The translations under genes were made by a program, and so were the position numbers. A stretch of 64,000 bases of DNA from Acidobacteriota bacterium (GTDB lineage: Bacteria > Acidobacteriota > Vicinamibacteria > Vicinamibacterales > CAVVIG01). The stretch is from positions 67,693-131,692 of the forward strand of contig JADZED010000049.1 in NCBI GenBank assembly GCA_020850715.1, given 5' to 3'. The notes beneath the pieces were generated by a model. That model searched no databases and was not told where the DNA came from. It saw only the letters and a list, made by a program, of their open reading frames with translations. Below, piece after piece: positions 1 through 7,729 of this stretch (its first letter is position 1; each line of letters opens with the position of its first letter).

Positions 1-301
1 GCGTCGAGACCTCGAAGATGTCGCTGTCCTCGATCGCCGTCATGCGGTGAATCGTCCTCGGCGTGATGTGCACGCGCTCGCCGGGATGCATTTCGCGGGA
101 AACCAGGCGGTCGCCGTCGTGGAGCTCGAACAGCAGCAGCCCCGAGTGCAGATAGATCGTCTCGTCCTTCAGGTTGTGGTACTGGAGGCTGAGCGCGTGG
201 CCGGCGTTCACATGAATCAGCTTCCCCACGTAGCGCTCGGTCTTCGCCCAGTGCAGCTCGTATCCCCAGGGCTTCTCCACTCGCGTCACATCGTCGCCCA
301 C
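1..301 (-). CDS. Cupin-domain protein, mannose-6-phosphate isomerase-like (3' part outside window)
   Basis: Reading begins at a GTG (299-301) and stays open to the left edge, so about 100 residues are visible. The protein opens with VEKPWGYEL, the start typical of small cupins related to the C-terminal domain of type II mannose-6-phosphate isomerases. It continues with a beta-rich cupin core containing HSGLLLFE, HPGERVHI and TPRTIHRM, whose histidines could bind a metal. A Shine-Dalgarno AGGGAG lies just upstream inside the last codons of the enzyme I gene, whose stop is four bases before this start, so the two are probably translated from one mRNA. Isomerase activity cannot be inferred. A sugar-related role is suggested by the family and by the PTS genes upstream. 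Confidence 0.75.
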   Translation of the reverse strand, partial: MGDDVTRVEKPWGYELHWAKTERYVGKLIHVNAGHALSLQYHNLKDETIYLHSGLLLFELHDGDRLVSREMHPGERVHITPRTIHRMTAIEDSDIFEVST

Positions 302-305
302 GTTG

Positions 306-2069
306 TCACTCCCTGGTGAGGCTCAGTCTGCCGAGCGCCGCCAGCAGCTCGCGCTCGACCTCGTCGGCGGTCGTCAGGCGCAGCACGCGCCGCGCGAGCG
401 CGCGCATGTCGGCCGCGCGCACCTCGGCGAGCACCTGCTTGGCCACGGTAATCGCGCCCGGCGTCATGCTGAACGATCGCAGGCCGAGGCCGACCAGCAG
501 CGTCAGCACCGCCGGATCCGACGCCATCTCGCCGCAGAGCGCCAGCGGCAGCCGACGGCGCACGGCGGCGCGGCGCACCATCAACACCAGCCGCAGGATC
601 GCCGGATGCAGCGGCTGGTAGAGTCGCGACACCCGCTCGTCGGCGCGGTCGACCGCCAGACAGTACTGGATCAGGTCGTTGGTGCCGATCGTGAAGAAGT
701 CCACCTCGTGCGCCAGCAGGTCGGCCGTGTAGGCGGCCGACGGGATCTCGATCATCGCGCCCAGCGGCACCTGCGGCACGTGCGTGCCCCGCTCGGCCAG
801 CTCCGCGGCGACGGCGTTCGCGATTCGGCGCGCCTCGCGCACCTGTTCGACGCCCGAGACGAACGGGACGAGGATCCGCAGCCGCCCGTGGGACGCTGCG
901 CGCAGCAGCGCGCGCAACTGGGTCCTGAACATCTCCGGACGCATCAGGCTGAGGCGGAGACCGCGTAGCCCCTGCCGGCTCGCACGCTGATCATCGGGAA
1001 TCCAGCCGCCGCCGCGCGACCGGTCGACCGCGCGCTGCGCGAGCTGATGCTCGTCGACGTCGAAGGTGCGCACGGTGACGGGCGCCGGCGCCATGCCCTC
1101 GAGCAGCTTTCGGTACGCCTCGTACTGCCGCTCCTCGCCGACGTCGTCGCCGGGCACGTCGGCGAAGAGGAATTCCGATCGGTAGAGTCCGATGCCTTCG
1201 GCGCCGGCGTAGCGCGCCGCGGCGAGATCGTCGGGGAACTCGATGTTCGCCTCGAGGCGGATCGCGACCTCATCGGCGGTTCGAGCCGGTGCCTGGCGCG
1301 CAGGATCGGCGGCCGCCGGCCGGTCGTCGCCGTGGTGTGCCGCGCGGGCGATCTGCTCGGCGTCGGGGTCGGCAATGAGCGTGCCGGCGTCGCCGTCGAC
1401 GATCACGATCTGCCCGGCTTCGATGCGCGCGCTCGCGTCGTGCAGCCCCACGACCGCCGGGACGTCGAACGAGCGGGCCAGGATCGCGGTGTGATAGGTG
1501 CGGCTGCCGGCGTCGGTCGCAATGCCGCGCACCTTCGTCCAGTCGAGCTGCGCCGCCATCGAAGGCGTGAGCTCGTCGGCGACCAGCACCGACGGCTCGT
1601 CGAGGGCGCTGAGCAGCTCGCGCGGCGTCGTGACCCCGCGCTGGAGGTTCATCGTGAGGCGGCCGATCAGGTCGGACACGTCCCCCTTGCGCTCGCGCAG
1701 GTACGCATCGGCGACCTCATCGAAGAGCGCGTTGAAGTCGAGCAGCACCTGCTGCAGCGCCCATTCCGGGTTCACGCGCTGCGCCCGCACGATCTCGGCG
1801 GCGCGCGGCACGACCATCGGGTCGTCGAGCATCAGGAGCTGCGCATCGAACAGCGAGGCGAGGTCCGCACCGTGCCGGCTCGCGACCCGCTCCCGGATGT
1901 CGTGCAGCTGCTGCCGCGAGCGTTCGCGGCTCTCGTCGAGGCGGGCCACCTCCCGCTCGATCCGGCCCCGCCCGATCTGGTACCGGAGCACCTGCGCGCG
2001 CTGATTCAGGATCACGGCGCGCCCCGACACGACCCCCGGCGACACGGCAATGCCGGTCAGTCGGAACAT
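306..2069 (-). CDS. ptsI: Phosphoenolpyruvate-protein phosphotransferase (PTS enzyme I)
   Basis: Cytoplasmic enzyme I transfers phosphate from PEP to HPr. At 587 aa it has full family length. It starts MFRLTGIAVSPGVV, the usual N-terminal strand. The swivelling phosphohistidine motif is SRTYHTAILARS with the acceptor at His193, followed by FDVPAVVG. The C-terminal PEP-binding barrel shows GIGLYRSEFLF, GTNDLIQYCLAVDR and CGEMASDP, which carries the active-site cysteine. The start overlaps the end of the HPr gene by 13 bases, so HPr, enzyme I and the mannose-type EIIA are co-translated. No EIIB, EIIC or EIID is present in the window, so the phosphoryl relay is more likely regulatory than transporting. 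Confidence 0.95.
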   Translation of the reverse strand: MFRLTGIAVSPGVVSGRAVILNQRAQVLRYQIGRGRIEREVARLDESRERSRQQLHDIRERVASRHGADLASLFDAQLLMLDDPMVVPRAAEIVRAQRVNPEWALQQVLLDFNALFDEVADAYLRERKGDVSDLIGRLTMNLQRGVTTPRELLSALDEPSVLVADELTPSMAAQLDWTKVRGIATDAGSRTYHTAILARSFDVPAVVGLHDASARIEAGQIVIVDGDAGTLIADPDAEQIARAAHHGDDRPAAADPARQAPARTADEVAIRLEANIEFPDDLAAARYAGAEGIGLYRSEFLFADVPGDDVGEERQYEAYRKLLEGMAPAPVTVRTFDVDEHQLAQRAVDRSRGGGWIPDDQRASRQGLRGLRLSLMRPEMFRTQLRALLRAASHGRLRILVPFVSGVEQVREARRIANAVAAELAERGTHVPQVPLGAMIEIPSAAYTADLLAHEVDFFTIGTNDLIQYCLAVDRADERVSRLYQPLHPAILRLVLMVRRAAVRRRLPLALCGEMASDPAVLTLLVGLGLRSFSMTPGAITVAKQVLAEVRAADMRALARRVLRLTTADEVERELLAALGRLSLTRE

Positions 2070-2335
2070 GCGTCCTCACCGAAGCCGGACTCCACGAGTT
2101 CGCTCAGCGCTGCGAGGGCTTCCGTCTCGTCGCCGCCGTCGGCCGTGATCCGGATGCTGGTGCCGCGCGCGGCCGCCAGCAGCAGAATTCCCATGATGCT
2201 CTTGCCGTCCATCTCCCGTCCGTCGCGCGCCACGCGCACCTGCGAGCGAAATCGCGCGGCCAGGTGTACGAACTTCGCCGCCGCGCGGGCGTGCATGCCG
2301 AGCTGATTCACCACCGTCACCGAGCGCGACGTCAC
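2057..2335 (-). CDS. ptsH: Phosphocarrier protein HPr
   Basis: A 92-aa HPr. The enzyme I target His15 lies in LGMHARAAAKFV and the regulatory serine Ser46 in DGKSIMGILLLAA. Keeping Ser46 fits the HPr kinase/phosphorylase encoded at 3775-4782, which phosphorylates this serine in the family. The gene overlaps the upstream EIIA gene by four bases and the downstream enzyme I gene by 13, which indicates strict operon coupling. The tail after the HPr fold is slightly longer than in Bacillus HPr (about 88 aa). Both phosphorylation inputs are therefore encoded within 4.5 kb. Confidence 0.95.
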   Translation of the reverse strand: MTSRSVTVVNQLGMHARAAAKFVHLAARFRSQVRVARDGREMDGKSIMGILLLAAARGTSIRITADGGDETEALAALSELVESGFGEDACSD

Positions 2336-2742
2336 GTCGCGCCTTCTCCCCGGAGCAGGTCCGACGCGACCCAGATCGCCGCGCGCCCGTGCTCGCGCAT
2401 CTCCCTCGCGACCGCCAGCAGATCGGAGGAGCTGCGCAGCCCCGCCAGCTTGATCAGCATCGGCAGGTTCACGCCGGTGATGACCTCGAGCCGATCCCGC
2501 TCGAGGAACGTCATGCCGATGTTCGAGGGGGTGCCGCCGAACATGTCGGTCAGCAGCAGCACGCCTTCCTCGCCACGCACGCGCTCGATCGCCTGCGCCA
2601 CCTCGTCGCGCGCGTCGTTCACGTCGTCGTGCCAGCCGAGCGAGACGGCCGTGAACTGCGGGAGATCGCCGACAATCATCTCCGCAGCGTTGACCAGCTC
2701 GATGGCCAGCTGCCCGTGCGTGACGACAACCACTCCGATCAC
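2332..2742 (-). CDS. PTS EIIA component, mannose/fructose family
   Basis: A 136-aa EIIA of the mannose superfamily. MIGVVVVTHGQLA carries the phospho-acceptor His9, and the fold signatures LLLTDMFGGTPSNIG and GVNLPMLIKL follow. In a full permease this subunit passes phosphate to EIIB, but no EIIB/C/D genes are linked here, so it probably ends a regulatory relay, as proposed for similar orphan EIIAMan proteins. The start is GTG (2740-2742). A TAACAT hexamer on the coding strand (2752-2757) lies only nine bases before it with no Shine-Dalgarno, so this gene may open its own leaderless transcript rather than depend on rapZ, which ends 100 bases upstream. Confidence 0.9.
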   Translation of the reverse strand: MIGVVVVTHGQLAIELVNAAEMIVGDLPQFTAVSLGWHDDVNDARDEVAQAIERVRGEEGVLLLTDMFGGTPSNIGMTFLERDRLEVITGVNLPMLIKLAGLRSSSDLLAVAREMREHGRAAIWVASDLLRGEGAT

Positions 2743-2751
2743 GATGCCCCT

Positions 2752-2757
2752 ATGTTA
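2752..2757 (-). promoter_or_regulatory. Candidate -10 element for the EIIA-HPr-EI operon
   Basis: TAACAT on the minus strand, nine bases before the GTG of the EIIA gene. It sits in the 100-base gap after rapZ. No Shine-Dalgarno lies between it and the start codon, so transcription from it would give a nearly leaderless mRNA. Assignment is by pattern and spacing only. Confidence 0.35.
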
Positions 2758-2842
2758 GTACAGGCACGACGGGCGGGATAGACGGGTGGAGCCGGGCGAG
2801 CGGCCACCCTCCCGCCTTGCCCGTCCGCCGGCCCTTGCTGCC

Positions 2843-3778
2843 CTACGGATGCGCGATATCCCGGTGCCGGACGCGCAGCTGCGCGCCAGCGACCTCCCCC
2901 AACCGGCGGCGGAGCCGCTCTGCGATCACCACGGACCGGTGCCGCCCGCCCGTGCAGCCGATCGCGATTGTCAGATAGCTCTTGCCCTCCGCGATGAAAT
3001 ACGGGATGACGTATTTCACGTAGTCCTCGAGCCGGTCCATGAACTCGCGCGCCGACTCGTCGCGTTCGAGAAACTGCGCCACCGCCCGGTCGCGCCCGGT
3101 GCGACGCCGCAGCGCCGGCACGAAATGGGGATTCGGCAGGCAGCGCACGTCGAACACGAGGTCGGCATCGAGCGGTATCCCGTGCTTGTACCCGAAGCTC
3201 AAGAGCGTCACGACCAGCGCCGCGCGGCGCCGCTCCCGGGCGAGCCCCATGAAGAAGTGCCTGAGCTCGTGGACCGTCATATCCGACGTGTCGATGATCT
3301 CGTCGGCCGTCTCCCGGATGGGATTCAGCCGCGCCCGCTCGTCTCGGATCCCTTCGCTCACCGACCGGTTGAGCGCGAGCGGGTGCGGGCGGCGCGTCTC
3401 GCTGAAGCGCCGGACCAGCGCCGCATGGCTCGCCTCGAGGAAGATCAGCACCGGGTTCAAGCGGCGCATCGTGCGCAGCCGCCGGTAGACCTTTGGAAAC
3501 GACGACAGGAAGCCCCGCTCGCGCACGTCGACGACAATGGCGACGCGGCTCATCTCGCCTCCGGCGCGCAGCGACAGCTTGGCCAGCGTCGGAATCAGCG
3601 TCGTGGGGATGTTGTCGACGCAGAAGTACCCCAGGTCCTCGAGGGCGCGGATCGCCTGCGACTTGCCCGACCCCGACAGTCCAGTGAGCACAATGAACGG
3701 CTGCCCAATCCGCCCGCCACGCGGCCTCTCGATCGCGGCGCGCGCCGCTGCCAATCCGCGCAGGCGTTTCGGGCTCAC
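2843..3778 (-). CDS. rapZ: RNase adapter/nucleotide-binding protein RapZ (YvcJ family)
   Basis: A 311-aa P-loop protein. Walker A GLSGSGKS is at residues 33-40, after a short basic N-terminus. The C-terminal domain carries the family signature GCTGGRHRSVVIAERL. In Escherichia coli RapZ steers RNase E to the GlmZ small RNA and so controls amino-sugar synthesis; in Gram-positives the homologue YvcJ binds nucleotides. The ATG overlaps the hprK stop as ATGA (3775-3778), which indicates translational coupling. Linkage of rapZ, HPr and rpoN is conserved widely, but no partner small RNA is identifiable here. The identity is secure, the RNA target unknown. Confidence 0.93.
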   Translation of the reverse strand: MSPKRLRGLAAARAAIERPRGGRIGQPFIVLTGLSGSGKSQAIRALEDLGYFCVDNIPTTLIPTLAKLSLRAGGEMSRVAIVVDVRERGFLSSFPKVYRRLRTMRRLNPVLIFLEASHAALVRRFSETRRPHPLALNRSVSEGIRDERARLNPIRETADEIIDTSDMTVHELRHFFMGLARERRRAALVVTLLSFGYKHGIPLDADLVFDVRCLPNPHFVPALRRRTGRDRAVAQFLERDESAREFMDRLEDYVKYVIPYFIAEGKSYLTIAIGCTGGRHRSVVIAERLRRRLGEVAGAQLRVRHRDIAHP

Positions 3779-4782
3779 CGCTCCCCGCCGGCCTCGAGCT
3801 CATCGTCGTCTTCAACGGCGCCTGACGCCGCGTGGCCGTCGCGCAGCCGCCGCGCGAGCCGTTCGGCCAGCTCCCGCGCCGCGTGCTGGCCGCGGGCGCG
3901 GAGCAGCTGATTGCGTGCGGCGACCTCCACGAGAATCGCAACGCTGCGCCCAGGCGCCACGGGCATCCGGATCAGCGGCACGCGGAGGCCGAGAACCTCG
4001 TGGAAGCTGTCGTCGAGGCCGAGCCGCTCGTACTCACACGCCGGATCCCATCGCTCGAGCTGCACCACCAGCTCGACCCGTTTCGACGAACGCGTCGAGG
4101 CGATGCCGAACAGCTCCTTGATGTTGATGACGCCCAGCCCCCGCAGCTCCATGTGATGGCGAGTGAGCTCCGGGCACGAGCCGATGAGCATCGTCTCCTG
4201 CCGGCGACGCAGCTCCACCGCGTCGTCGGCGACCAGCCGGTGCCCCCGCACGATCAGGTCCAGCGCGCACTCGCTCTTGCCGATCCCGCTCTCTCCGGCG
4301 ATCAGCACGCCGAGGCCGAGGATGTCCATCAGCACTGCGTGCATGACGGTCCGGTCCGCCAGCGAATCCTCGAGGATCGACGACAGCTTGGCGATGGCGG
4401 TCGGCGTCGCGATCGAGGTTCGCAGCAGCGGCAGTTGCGCCTCCTCCGCTGCGACGACCAGAGCGGCCGGCGGGTCGAGACGTCCCGTGATGACGATGCA
4501 GGGGAAGCCGTGCTCGAACGAGAGACGCAGCGTCTCGACGCAGGCGGCCCGGTCGAGGCTCTGCAGGTACCGGATCTCGCTCTCGCCAAAGATGAGCACG
4601 CGCCCAGGCTTGAGATACTCGTGGAAGCCGGCAAGGGCGAGGCCGGTCTTCTGGATATGGGGGCTGGTAATCGGCCGATCGAGCCCTTCGCCGCCGGCCA
4701 GCAGTTCCAGCGGCAGGCCGAACGCGTCTGACCTGGCCCCCAAGAGCGAGCCGACCGTCACCGCCGAAGGATTGGCAACCAT
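3775..4782 (-). CDS. hprK: HPr kinase/phosphorylase
   Basis: A 335-aa HprK. The N-terminal domain is followed by the C-terminal kinase domain with Walker A GESGIGKS (163-170), preceded by RTVMHAVLMDI with the family's catalytic histidine. The HprK signature MELRGLGVINIKELFG follows. It phosphorylates HPr on Ser46 using ATP and reverses this by phosphorolysis. Upstream is hpf (gap of 17 bases) and downstream rapZ overlaps by four. HprK in a Gram-negative PTS cluster without permeases suggests nutrient sensing that feeds regulation rather than sugar uptake. Confidence 0.94.
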   Translation of the reverse strand: MVANPSAVTVGSLLGARSDAFGLPLELLAGGEGLDRPITSPHIQKTGLALAGFHEYLKPGRVLIFGESEIRYLQSLDRAACVETLRLSFEHGFPCIVITGRLDPPAALVVAAEEAQLPLLRTSIATPTAIAKLSSILEDSLADRTVMHAVLMDILGLGVLIAGESGIGKSECALDLIVRGHRLVADDAVELRRRQETMLIGSCPELTRHHMELRGLGVINIKELFGIASTRSSKRVELVVQLERWDPACEYERLGLDDSFHEVLGLRVPLIRMPVAPGRSVAILVEVAARNQLLRARGQHAARELAERLARRLRDGHAASGAVEDDDELEAGGER

Positions 4783-4799
4783 CGAGGCGGGTACGAACC

Positions 4800-5378
4800 T
4801 TACGCCTCGGTCTCGACGAGCGTCAACTCTCCCGCATGGCGGTACAGCACGCTGATGGCCCGGGTTTCGCGGTCGCGAAAGACGACGACGCCCGCGCCGG
4901 CGCCATCGAGTTCGCGCGCGGCGTCGGCGAGCGTCATCGGCTTGACGGGCAGGCGCGCCGTGCGCACGATGCGCGGCATGCGCGCACGCGCGGCCGGCAT
5001 CCGGCCGTTGCCGCGCACCGGCGGCGCCTGGACAGCCGACGCCTCGGGCGCTTCATCGGCGCCGGCCGTTCTGAGCGTGCCGCGCTTGCGGACGTCCCAT
5101 TTGCCTTTGACCTTGCCGGCCTGCTGCGCGATCTTGCCGACGGCGCCGCTCACCGCCGGTTCCCAGCCGCCGGCGAAGCCGAAGCCGTGGAGGAACTTCT
5201 CGCCGCGCGCGTGAAGGGTGATGTCAACGCGGCACCTGCCCCGCTCGCGGGCGAGCACGGCCTGCGCCGAGAGCGCGTGCGCGTTCAGCCGCCGGGCCAG
5301 CTTTGCCAGCTTGCCGTCGATCAGCCGGCGCAGGGCCGGCGTGATGTCCACTTGTCGACCGGTGAGCTCGAGACGCAT
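4800..5378 (-). CDS. hpf: Ribosome hibernation promoting factor, long form
   Basis: A 192-aa protein. It starts MRLELTGRQVDITPALRRLI, the S30AE domain that binds the 30S decoding centre. The basic stretch KLARRL follows, then an Ala/Pro-rich linker and a C-terminal domain ending around VVFRDRETRAISVLYRHAGELTLVE, which in long HPFs dimerises ribosomes into 100S particles. AGGGGCGG just upstream can serve as ribosome binding site. Its place between rpoN and hprK is the classic one, and it has been annotated elsewhere as sigma-54 modulation protein for that reason. It is probably induced with the cluster in slow growth. Confidence 0.9.
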   Translation of the reverse strand: MRLELTGRQVDITPALRRLIDGKLAKLARRLNAHALSAQAVLARERGRCRVDITLHARGEKFLHGFGFAGGWEPAVSGAVGKIAQQAGKVKGKWDVRKRGTLRTAGADEAPEASAVQAPPVRGNGRMPAARARMPRIVRTARLPVKPMTLADAARELDGAGAGVVVFRDRETRAISVLYRHAGELTLVETEA

Positions 5379-5402
5379 GGCGCCGCCCCTGATGTGATGA
5401 GC

Positions 5403-6833
5403 CTAGTAGAGCATCTTCCGCTGGTTCGACGTGGAGATCTTCAGCTCCTCGCGGTATTTCGCGATCGTGCGCCGCGCCAGCACGAGTCCCTCCCGCTGCA
5501 GGATGGCGACGATCTTCGAGTCGCTCAGCGGCTTGCGGGGGTCTTCGTTCTCGATGATCCTCCGGATGCGCTGCTTGATCGTGACCGACGACACGTTCTC
5601 GCCATACGAGCTGTTGATGCCGCTGTGGAAGAAGTACTTCATTTCGAACACGCCCTGCGGCGTGTGCATGTACTTGTTGGTCACCACCCGGCTGACCGTC
5701 GATTCGTGCATGCCGATGTCGTTGGCCACGTCGCGCAGCACCAGCGGCCGCAGGTGCTCGATGCCGTGGTCGAGGAACTCACGCTGGAAGTTGATGATGC
5801 TGTTCGCGACCTTGTGGATCGTCTTCTGGCGCTGCTCCACCGACTTGATCAGCCACAACGCCGAGCGGAACTTGTCCTTGACATAGGCGCGCGTCTCGTC
5901 CGTGTTCTCGGCGGCGCTCTTGTCGAGCAGCCGGCGGTACACCGGACTGATGCGCATCTGCGGCAGGCCGTCCTCGTTCAGCACCGCCACATACTGATCC
6001 TCGACCTTCATGACGTAGACGTCGGGAATCACGTACTGGGACTGCGTCGGGTTGTAGCGGCTCCCCGGTTTTGGATCGAGGTGCCGGATCGTCTCGACGT
6101 GCTCCTTGAGATCGTCGATCGTCAGTCCGAGCTTGCGCGCAATCTCGGGCACTTGATGGTTCTGGAGCAGCCGCAGGTGATCGGTGACGATCTTCTCGGT
6201 CGGCGTTCCCTCCAGCCCCAGGTGCCGCAACTGGAGCAGCAAGCACTCCTGGAGGTCCCGGGCGGCGACCCCCGTCGGGTCGAAGCCCTGGATCAGCCGC
6301 AGCGCCCGCTCCACCTCCTCGACCGGCCAGGGTCCCATGGCCGCCAGCTCTTCGAACGACGCGACCAGATACCCATCGTCGTCGAGGTTCCCGACGATGG
6401 CCGACCCGATCTCGCGCATGAGCGGCTCGTCGGTCTGCATGGAAAGCTGCCACATCAGGTGATCGGACAGCGAGCTCGACGTCGAGAGCGTATTCTCGAT
6501 CGGCGGCAGCTCCTTCACCTCCTGCGGCGCCCGAGGACGATAGCCGTCGTCCAGATAGTCGCCGAAGAAATATTCGTAGTCCTGATCGTCCCAGTTGTCG
6601 GTCTTGCTGGCGGGCTGCTCGGCCTCGGTCTTCTCCGGCGTCTGCACCGCGTCCGCCGGCTGCAGATCCTCGGTCGGAACCTCTTCCAGCATCGGGTTTT
6701 CGACCATTTCCTGGTTCAGGAGATCGGAGAGCTCCAGCGTCGACATTGGCAGAAGCTTGATCGCCTGTTGCAGCGAGGGCGTGAGAATCAGCTTCTGAAC
6801 GAGCTTCGTGTGAAGTTTCTGCTGGATACCCAT
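5403..6833 (-). CDS. rpoN: RNA polymerase sigma-54 factor
   Basis: A 476-aa RpoN when begun at the ATG 6831-6833 (MGIQQKLHTKLVQKLILTPS). The reading frame is open 105 bases further upstream, but only this start gives the family N-terminus: the glutamine/leucine-rich region I that contacts activators. It is followed by an acidic region II (TEDLQPADAVQTPEKTEAEQ) and the core-binding domain. The C-terminal RpoN box is ARRTIAKYREELKI near residue 457 and recognises the -24 element. Sigma-54 depends on AAA+ activators; none is encoded in this window. It is 119 bases downstream of lptB and 24 upstream of hpf. Confidence 0.95.
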   Translation of the reverse strand: MGIQQKLHTKLVQKLILTPSLQQAIKLLPMSTLELSDLLNQEMVENPMLEEVPTEDLQPADAVQTPEKTEAEQPASKTDNWDDQDYEYFFGDYLDDGYRPRAPQEVKELPPIENTLSTSSSLSDHLMWQLSMQTDEPLMREIGSAIVGNLDDDGYLVASFEELAAMGPWPVEEVERALRLIQGFDPTGVAARDLQECLLLQLRHLGLEGTPTEKIVTDHLRLLQNHQVPEIARKLGLTIDDLKEHVETIRHLDPKPGSRYNPTQSQYVIPDVYVMKVEDQYVAVLNEDGLPQMRISPVYRRLLDKSAAENTDETRAYVKDKFRSALWLIKSVEQRQKTIHKVANSIINFQREFLDHGIEHLRPLVLRDVANDIGMHESTVSRVVTNKYMHTPQGVFEMKYFFHSGINSSYGENVSSVTIKQRIRRIIENEDPRKPLSDSKIVAILQREGLVLARRTIAKYREELKISTSNQRKMLY

Positions 6834-6952
6834 GTCGCGGTGCGATCCCCGAGAAGTGTCGAGGCGACTGTCACTTACCGGCTCAACTCGCGCCTGGGTG
6901 CCGCCCGGCGCGGTGGTGATGCGCCAGAGCTGATGCAATTCCCAGGCCCATG

Positions 6953-7678
6953 TTAGTCCAATCGAAAGTCTGTCCCTAAGTAAATTCTACGGACTTCCTC
7001 ATCGGCGGCAAGGCCATCGGGCGTGCCGTTCTTGAAGATCACGCCGTCGTGGACGATGTAGGCGCGGTCGGTTATCCGAAGGGTTTCCCGCACGTTGTGA
7101 TCGGTGATGAGCACGCCGATCCCGCGATCCTTCAGGTGAAAGATGATCTTCTGGATATCCGAGACCGCAATCGGATCGATCCCCGCAAACGGCTCGTCGA
7201 GGAGAATGAACTTGGGCGACACTACCAGCGCGCGCGTGATCTCGGCCCGCCGCCGTTCGCCACCCGACAGCGTGTAGGCCGGTGCGCGGGCGAGAGGCGT
7301 CAGGTTGAGCTCCGCCAGCAACTCGGCGAGCCGCCGCTTTCTGGAAGCGGCATCGAGCTTCAGCGTTTCGAGAATGGCGAGGATGTTCTGCTCCACGGTC
7401 AGCCCGCGGAAGATCGACGGCTCCTGCGGCAGATAACCGATGCCCTTGCGCGCCCGCACGTACATCGGGTCGGCGGTGACATCCTGCCCATCCAGTTCGA
7501 CCCGCCCGGAATCGGGCGCGGCCAGGCCGACGGCCATGTAGAACGTCGTCGTCTTCCCGGCGCCGTTCGGCCCCAGCAGGCCGACGATCTCGCCCGATGC
7601 GACTTCGAGGCTGACGCCGCGTACGACGGTGCGTCCGCCGTAGGACTTCGTGAGATTGTGGGTGCGGAGGGTGGACAT
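6953..7678 (-). CDS. lptB: LPS export ABC transporter ATPase LptB
   Basis: A 241-aa ABC ATPase that powers LptFG extraction of lipopolysaccharide from the inner membrane. Walker A GPNGAGKT is at 36-43, the signature [11 protein letters not shown] around 138, and Walker [14 protein letters not shown] with the switch histidine in [11 protein letters not shown]. The LptB-specific [17 protein letters not shown] segment separates it from other ABC ATPases. I chose the ATG at 7676-7678 ([15 protein letters not shown]). An in-frame TTG four codons earlier falls inside a 26-base palindrome. LptF and LptG are not in the window. Confidence 0.95.
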   Translation of the reverse strand: MSTLRTHNLTKSYGGRTVVRGVSLEVASGEIVGLLGPNGAGKTTTFYMAVGLAAPDSGRVELDGQDVTADPMYVRARKGIGYLPQEPSIFRGLTVEQNILAILETLKLDAASRKRRLAELLAELNLTPLARAPAYTLSGGERRRAEITRALVVSPKFILLDEPFAGIDPIAVSDIQKIIFHLKDRGIGVLITDHNVRETLRITDRAYIVHDGVIFKNGTPDGLAADEEVRRIYLGTDFRLD

Positions 7679-7685
7679 CAGCCAC

Positions 7686-7711
7686 CACAAAGGACGCCGG
7701 CGTCCTTTGTG
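7686..7711. repeat. Perfect 26-bp palindrome upstream of lptB
   Basis: The half-site CACAAAGGACGCC is followed at once by its exact complement, with no spacer. It fills the space between the end of the LptC/LptA-type gene (stop at 7730) and the lptB ATG (7678), ending seven bases before that start. It could be a dimeric operator, a hairpin that hides the lptB ribosome binding site, or an RNA-processing site. There is no T-run, so a simple intrinsic terminator is unlikely. Confidence 0.85.
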
Positions 7712-7729
7712 ATCACGCGATAGGAGGCG

